Below the pieces are notes generated by a model, which ran no database searches, was not told where the DNA came from, and saw only the letters and a list, made by a program, of their open reading frames with translations. DNA of 64,000 nt from PSRF01 sp046726155 (GTDB lineage: Bacteria; Acidobacteriota; Blastocatellia; Pyrinomonadales; Pyrinomonadaceae). A program made the translations under genes and the position numbers. Below, piece after piece: positions 61,147 through 64,000 of the stretch (within the stretch, counting starts at the first letter, position 1; each line of letters begins with the position of its first letter). The stretch covers positions 5,997-69,996 of the forward strand of contig JBKOZZ010000005.1 of NCBI GenBank assembly GCA_046726155.1, written 5' to 3'.

Positions 61147-62877
61147 ATGAGAAGAAGCAGTCGGATCTCGCTGGTTATCCTCCTTGTGCTTGCGCTCGTG
61201 GCGAGTTGGTTGTGGTGGGTAAGGCCGAAGAAAGTAGACATGGCGGCTTACGCGCCCGCTGATTCGATTCTTTATTTGGAAGCGAACCGCCCTCTGATGG
61301 TTCTCGAAACCATAGCTGGTACGGACGCATGGAGAGCTTTTGAAAGATCTATGGGTACTCGGGCCTATGCACCTTCAAGTCGTTGGCTTCAAGAGTTTGT
61401 CGGCTGGACCGGGATAGGGCCGATCCAGTCCGTGCTTCTCGCCCGAGTTCAAATCGCCGCCGTAATCACCGACGTAGGCACGGCTGAGGAAGGAGACACC
61501 CTGAGAATAAGGCCGGAAGGGGCAATCCTCATCGAAACTCACACTTCGGAGGGCCGAATAAGAGCGCATTTTGAACAGACTATCAAGTCCCTTGCTGAAA
61601 AGACCTACGGGCATCCGATTCTTCGCCGAACCACACTTGACGGTGTTGACCTCCTCGAATGGAGCGCTCCCGAAGGTTCCAGGCAGATAGTTGGAGCTGT
61701 CATCGGCAGCCTTGTAATCGTCGGTAATAGCGAACACGCTGTGCAAAACTGCGTGGCTGTATCTCAAGGGCGGCGAACAAGCATGAAGGATGATCCGGAG
61801 TTAAGTCGGATACGATTACAACTTGGCGCGGAACGGGCTCTGACATTCGGCTACGCGCCACCGGGTAACAGCGCGCGGTTGCTCGCAATCGGCCTACCTA
61901 TACTGTTCGGGCGCGCGCCCGGAGATCCCGAATTTCAACGGCTCATTACAAACGGCGCGGAAAAAATTTTTGGCAGCATTGGTTGGAGTTCAAGGGCATA
62001 TCTGACGGGAATAGAGGACCGATACGTGATTAGTCTTCAGCCTTCGATTGCCAGACGCCTTAAGCCAAATTTTGGTCCGCTCAACATCCGCTCACAGATG
62101 CAGCGTGTGCTGCCGAGCGATGTTTACTCAGTGACCTCATACAAGTTTTCGAAACCTTACGAAACCTGGCAGAGCTTGAAAACAGCCATCTCGTCCCAAG
62201 TCGATACTTTATCAGCGATCGTTTTTTCTTCGCTCTTGAAATCATCGCTTCTTTCTTACGGCATCAACGACCCTGAGTCATTTCTTAGTGCAGTAAGTGG
62301 CGAGCTTTTAACGGTACGTTTAGACGCAAACGGCGAACGTTCTATTCTCATCGGCGAGATCGGAGATCGAGCGACTCTGCGGGGACTTGTTACAAAGAAC
62401 ATGCGTCTTATCCCACTAAGCAATCACGTAGACCAGCTGGAGACTTTTGAAGATTCTCAAGGCGAATTTGCAGCCAGCTTCATTAACGACTCTGTTGTGC
62501 TCGGATCCTCCGCAGACGTGCGTCGCTATGCCACGATGAGGCGAGCCAGTGCAGAATCGGATGCTGAAGAATTCAAGAGAATGACTTTCTTCGTCTCTTC
62601 ATCCAACTCCGCTAACATCGTTACGTACACGGATGATAGCGATCGTGTTCGGACTTTTATCTCTTCAGTTATTGCAGTCAAAGGGGGACCGATGATTACA
62701 CCTGATCGCGTCGAAGAAGCGGTTGCCGGTTTACCCTTTTCGGTTACCGAAACTAGGTTGGATGACTCGGGGATTGAACGTATTAATCGTTCGCCGTTGG
62801 GACAGTTCAGCACAGTTCTTCCTTTGCTGGTTCCGGAACAACTCAACCCTAACAAACCGGGTACCGAATCCAAATAG
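61147..62877 (+). CDS. Membrane-anchored protein of unknown function
   Basis: A 576-residue protein with a single N-terminal helix (about 6-24, ISLVILLVLALVASWLWWV) and a large exported domain. It opens with YAPADSILYLEANRPLMVLE, the style of entry seen in DUF3352-like and other bacterial proteins that begin 'P-x-D-[ST]-x-x-Y'. No catalytic motif was recognised. The rest is mixed alpha/beta with few cysteines. It is on the plus strand, divergent from the pilus operon, and 12 bases upstream of rdgB, with which it is probably co-transcribed. Confidence 0.6.
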   Translation: MRRSSRISLVILLVLALVASWLWWVRPKKVDMAAYAPADSILYLEANRPLMVLETIAGTDAWRAFERSMGTRAYAPSSRWLQEFVGWTGIGPIQSVLLARVQIAAVITDVGTAEEGDTLRIRPEGAILIETHTSEGRIRAHFEQTIKSLAEKTYGHPILRRTTLDGVDLLEWSAPEGSRQIVGAVIGSLVIVGNSEHAVQNCVAVSQGRRTSMKDDPELSRIRLQLGAERALTFGYAPPGNSARLLAIGLPILFGRAPGDPEFQRLITNGAEKIFGSIGWSSRAYLTGIEDRYVISLQPSIARRLKPNFGPLNIRSQMQRVLPSDVYSVTSYKFSKPYETWQSLKTAISSQVDTLSAIVFSSLLKSSLLSYGINDPESFLSAVSGELLTVRLDANGERSILIGEIGDRATLRGLVTKNMRLIPLSNHVDQLETFEDSQGEFAASFINDSVVLGSSADVRRYATMRRASAESDAEEFKRMTFFVSSSNSANIVTYTDDSDRVRTFISSVIAVKGGPMITPDRVEEAVAGLPFSVTETRLDDSGIERINRSPLGQFSTVLPLLVPEQLNPNKPGTESK

Positions 62878-62889
62878 CTCCAGGACAGC

Positions 62890-63540
62890 ATGATTCAGAG
62901 TCCCCATTTGGAAATATTGGTTGCCACTCGTAATCAGGGAAAAATACGCGAGATCCAGCAGGCGTTGCGTTTTTCGCCAATCAAACTACGTTACTTGGAC
63001 GAATTCTCAAATGTTTTATCCGTAGACGAAGTAGGCCGAACCTATCAAGAAAATGCGATCTGCAAGGCATTGGGTTATTCAAGGCAGACGGGCGTTTGTT
63101 CATTGGCCGATGATTCGGGACTAGAGGTTGATGCCTTGGGTGGAATGCCCGGCATTTTCTCAGCACGTTTCGGTGGTGACAATGCTTCAGATACAAGGCG
63201 AATTGAAAGCCTCCTCACAGAACTCTCCCGACGCTCGGACAAGGAGCGGACTGCGCGTTTCATTTGTTGTATGGCGCTGGCCGGCTGGCAATCGCAGGAA
63301 GAACCTGTAAATACAGCCAATCCGCAATTGTTGGCACTTACGGAAGGAAGCTGCGAAGGAACTGTTGCTCCTAGCCCACGCGGGCTGAACGGATTTGGCT
63401 TTGACCCGGTATTTGTTCCTAGAAACTATGATGCCACGTTTGCGGAGTTGCCGGCTGACGTAAAGAATAAGATCAGTCACCGTGCAGTTGCTGTTACTTC
63501 GATGCGGGCGTTCCTCGATCATTGGCTAGGTCAAACTTGA
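62890..63540 (+). CDS. rdgB: XTP/dITP diphosphatase (RdgB/HAM1 family)
   Basis: A 216-residue house-cleaning enzyme hydrolysing deaminated purine triphosphates such as XTP and dITP. It has LVATRNQGKIREI (10-22), ADDSGLEVDALGGMPGIFSARF near 77-97, and a GFGFDPVFVP-type loop written GFGFDPVFVPRNYDATFAEL. Length is slightly above typical. The ATG at 62890 is 12 bases after the unknown membrane protein gene. It ends 55 bases before tRNA-Pro. Confidence 0.95.
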   Translation: MIQSPHLEILVATRNQGKIREIQQALRFSPIKLRYLDEFSNVLSVDEVGRTYQENAICKALGYSRQTGVCSLADDSGLEVDALGGMPGIFSARFGGDNASDTRRIESLLTELSRRSDKERTARFICCMALAGWQSQEEPVNTANPQLLALTEGSCEGTVAPSPRGLNGFGFDPVFVPRNYDATFAELPADVKNKISHRAVAVTSMRAFLDHWLGQT

Positions 63541-63593
63541 CCCCTGCACTGAGCGCACCTAGAATGCAGCCCTGCCTGCTTGAGTGAGGCCAG

Positions 63594-63672
<79 letters not shown>

Positions 63673-63678
63673 ATAATA

Positions 63679-64000
63679 TCAACAACTTACGGCTGCCAAC
63701 ACTGGCGGCCGTATCTCGTGTGTGGCCAATTTGTGGACAAAATTCTGAGAACGCACATCTCGCTGAAGCTGGACGGCGCATCGGTAACGCTCGTTGTCTA
63801 GTTTGAACTTCTTGACCCGACTGCATGGGTTGCTTTCCGCTTTCTTAAAGTCGATGGCGAGATTAAAAAGGCGGCTAAGCGTCTCAAACTCTCGATTCAC
63901 TGAAGCGAGAGCCCGAGGTGTCCCATTCTTGGTTGGCGTTTTGATTCGCTCATGCTTGAACTTCTCGATCAGAAAAGGACTGATCTCACACAATGCTTTG
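63679..64000 (-). pseudogene. Tyrosine integrase remnant beside tRNA-Pro
   Basis: The minus-strand frame runs in from beyond the window and ends at 63679. Residues coded down to about 63781 match the core-binding domain of phage-type integrases (SVNREFETLSRLFNLAIDFK, then AESNPCSRVKKFKLDNERYR). After that the sequence loses family resemblance and stops, without the catalytic Arg, HxxR or Tyr, so the catalytic half is missing. It lies 7 bases from the tRNA 3' end, as expected for a decayed element integrated at tRNA-Pro. Confidence 0.65.

Noticed and set aside
60804..61262. A 152-codon plus-strand frame in the pilM upstream gap
   Set aside because: It runs into the start of the better-supported gene at 61147 in another frame, and its translation is low in protein character; the region looks like regulatory RNA or DNA instead.

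Overview
The window looks like a chromosome segment of a Gram-negative, aerobic, heterotrophic bacterium, most probably an acidobacterium of the Blastocatellia/Pyrinomonadales type. This placement is inferred from gene content (a Rieske/b6-type complex fused into an oxidase cluster, a type IV pilus operon, TonB proteins with zinc-ribbon heads, YicC-Gmk-RpoZ) and from the abundant short intergenic repeats. It was not derived from a marker-gene tree. Coding density is high, and the genome uses GTG and TTG starts often.

Layout. 1-8.7 kb: an OmpA-type envelope protein cut by the window edge, an orphan OmpR-class response regulator, an MsbA-like exporter, the yicC-gmk-rpoZ set and ETF-quinone oxidoreductase, the last with a FadR-like palindrome at its promoter. 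9-19.9 kb: a DUF255 thioredoxin-fold protein, a membrane HD-GYP/GAF/GGDEF protein, the pyruvate dehydrogenase genes (E1 alpha, E1 beta, E2) and an exported M14 peptidase. 19.9-21.4 kb: a glycine-zipper stress protein coupled to a tiny zinc-ribbon gene, and a ferredoxin.

21.4-38.9 kb is the centrepiece: nineteen genes on the minus strand forming a terminal respiratory chain. In transcription order they are Rieske protein, cytochrome b6, an enlarged subunit IV, a 1184-residue octaheme cytochrome c, a cupredoxin-like lipoprotein, heme A synthase, heme O synthase, oxidase subunits II and I, three different subunit III proteins, subunit IV, a run of small membrane or zinc-ribbon proteins, a DUF420 protein and a HEAT-repeat protein with a lipoyl-like barrel. 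A quinol-to-oxygen route can be read from it: quinol, b6/Rieske, octaheme cytochrome, possibly the copper lipoprotein, CuA, then heme a/CuB.

39-54.8 kb: a lipid kinase and acyltransferase, metH with a possible attenuator leader, coaD, an aminotransferase, an ECF sigma factor with a TonB protein, an M16-like protein without the zinc motif, ubiE/menG, two peptide-ABC permeases and a monofunctional transglycosylase. 54.9-60.6 kb: pilMNOPQ followed by a Roadblock protein. 61-64 kb: an unknown membrane-anchored protein, rdgB, tRNA-Pro(TGG) and the remains of a tyrosine integrase next to that tRNA.

Intergenic DNA is unusually patterned. Seven gaps hold arrays of degenerate 7-base repeats, six of them mirrored as inverted arms, and at least seven short palindromes of one style are scattered between genes.
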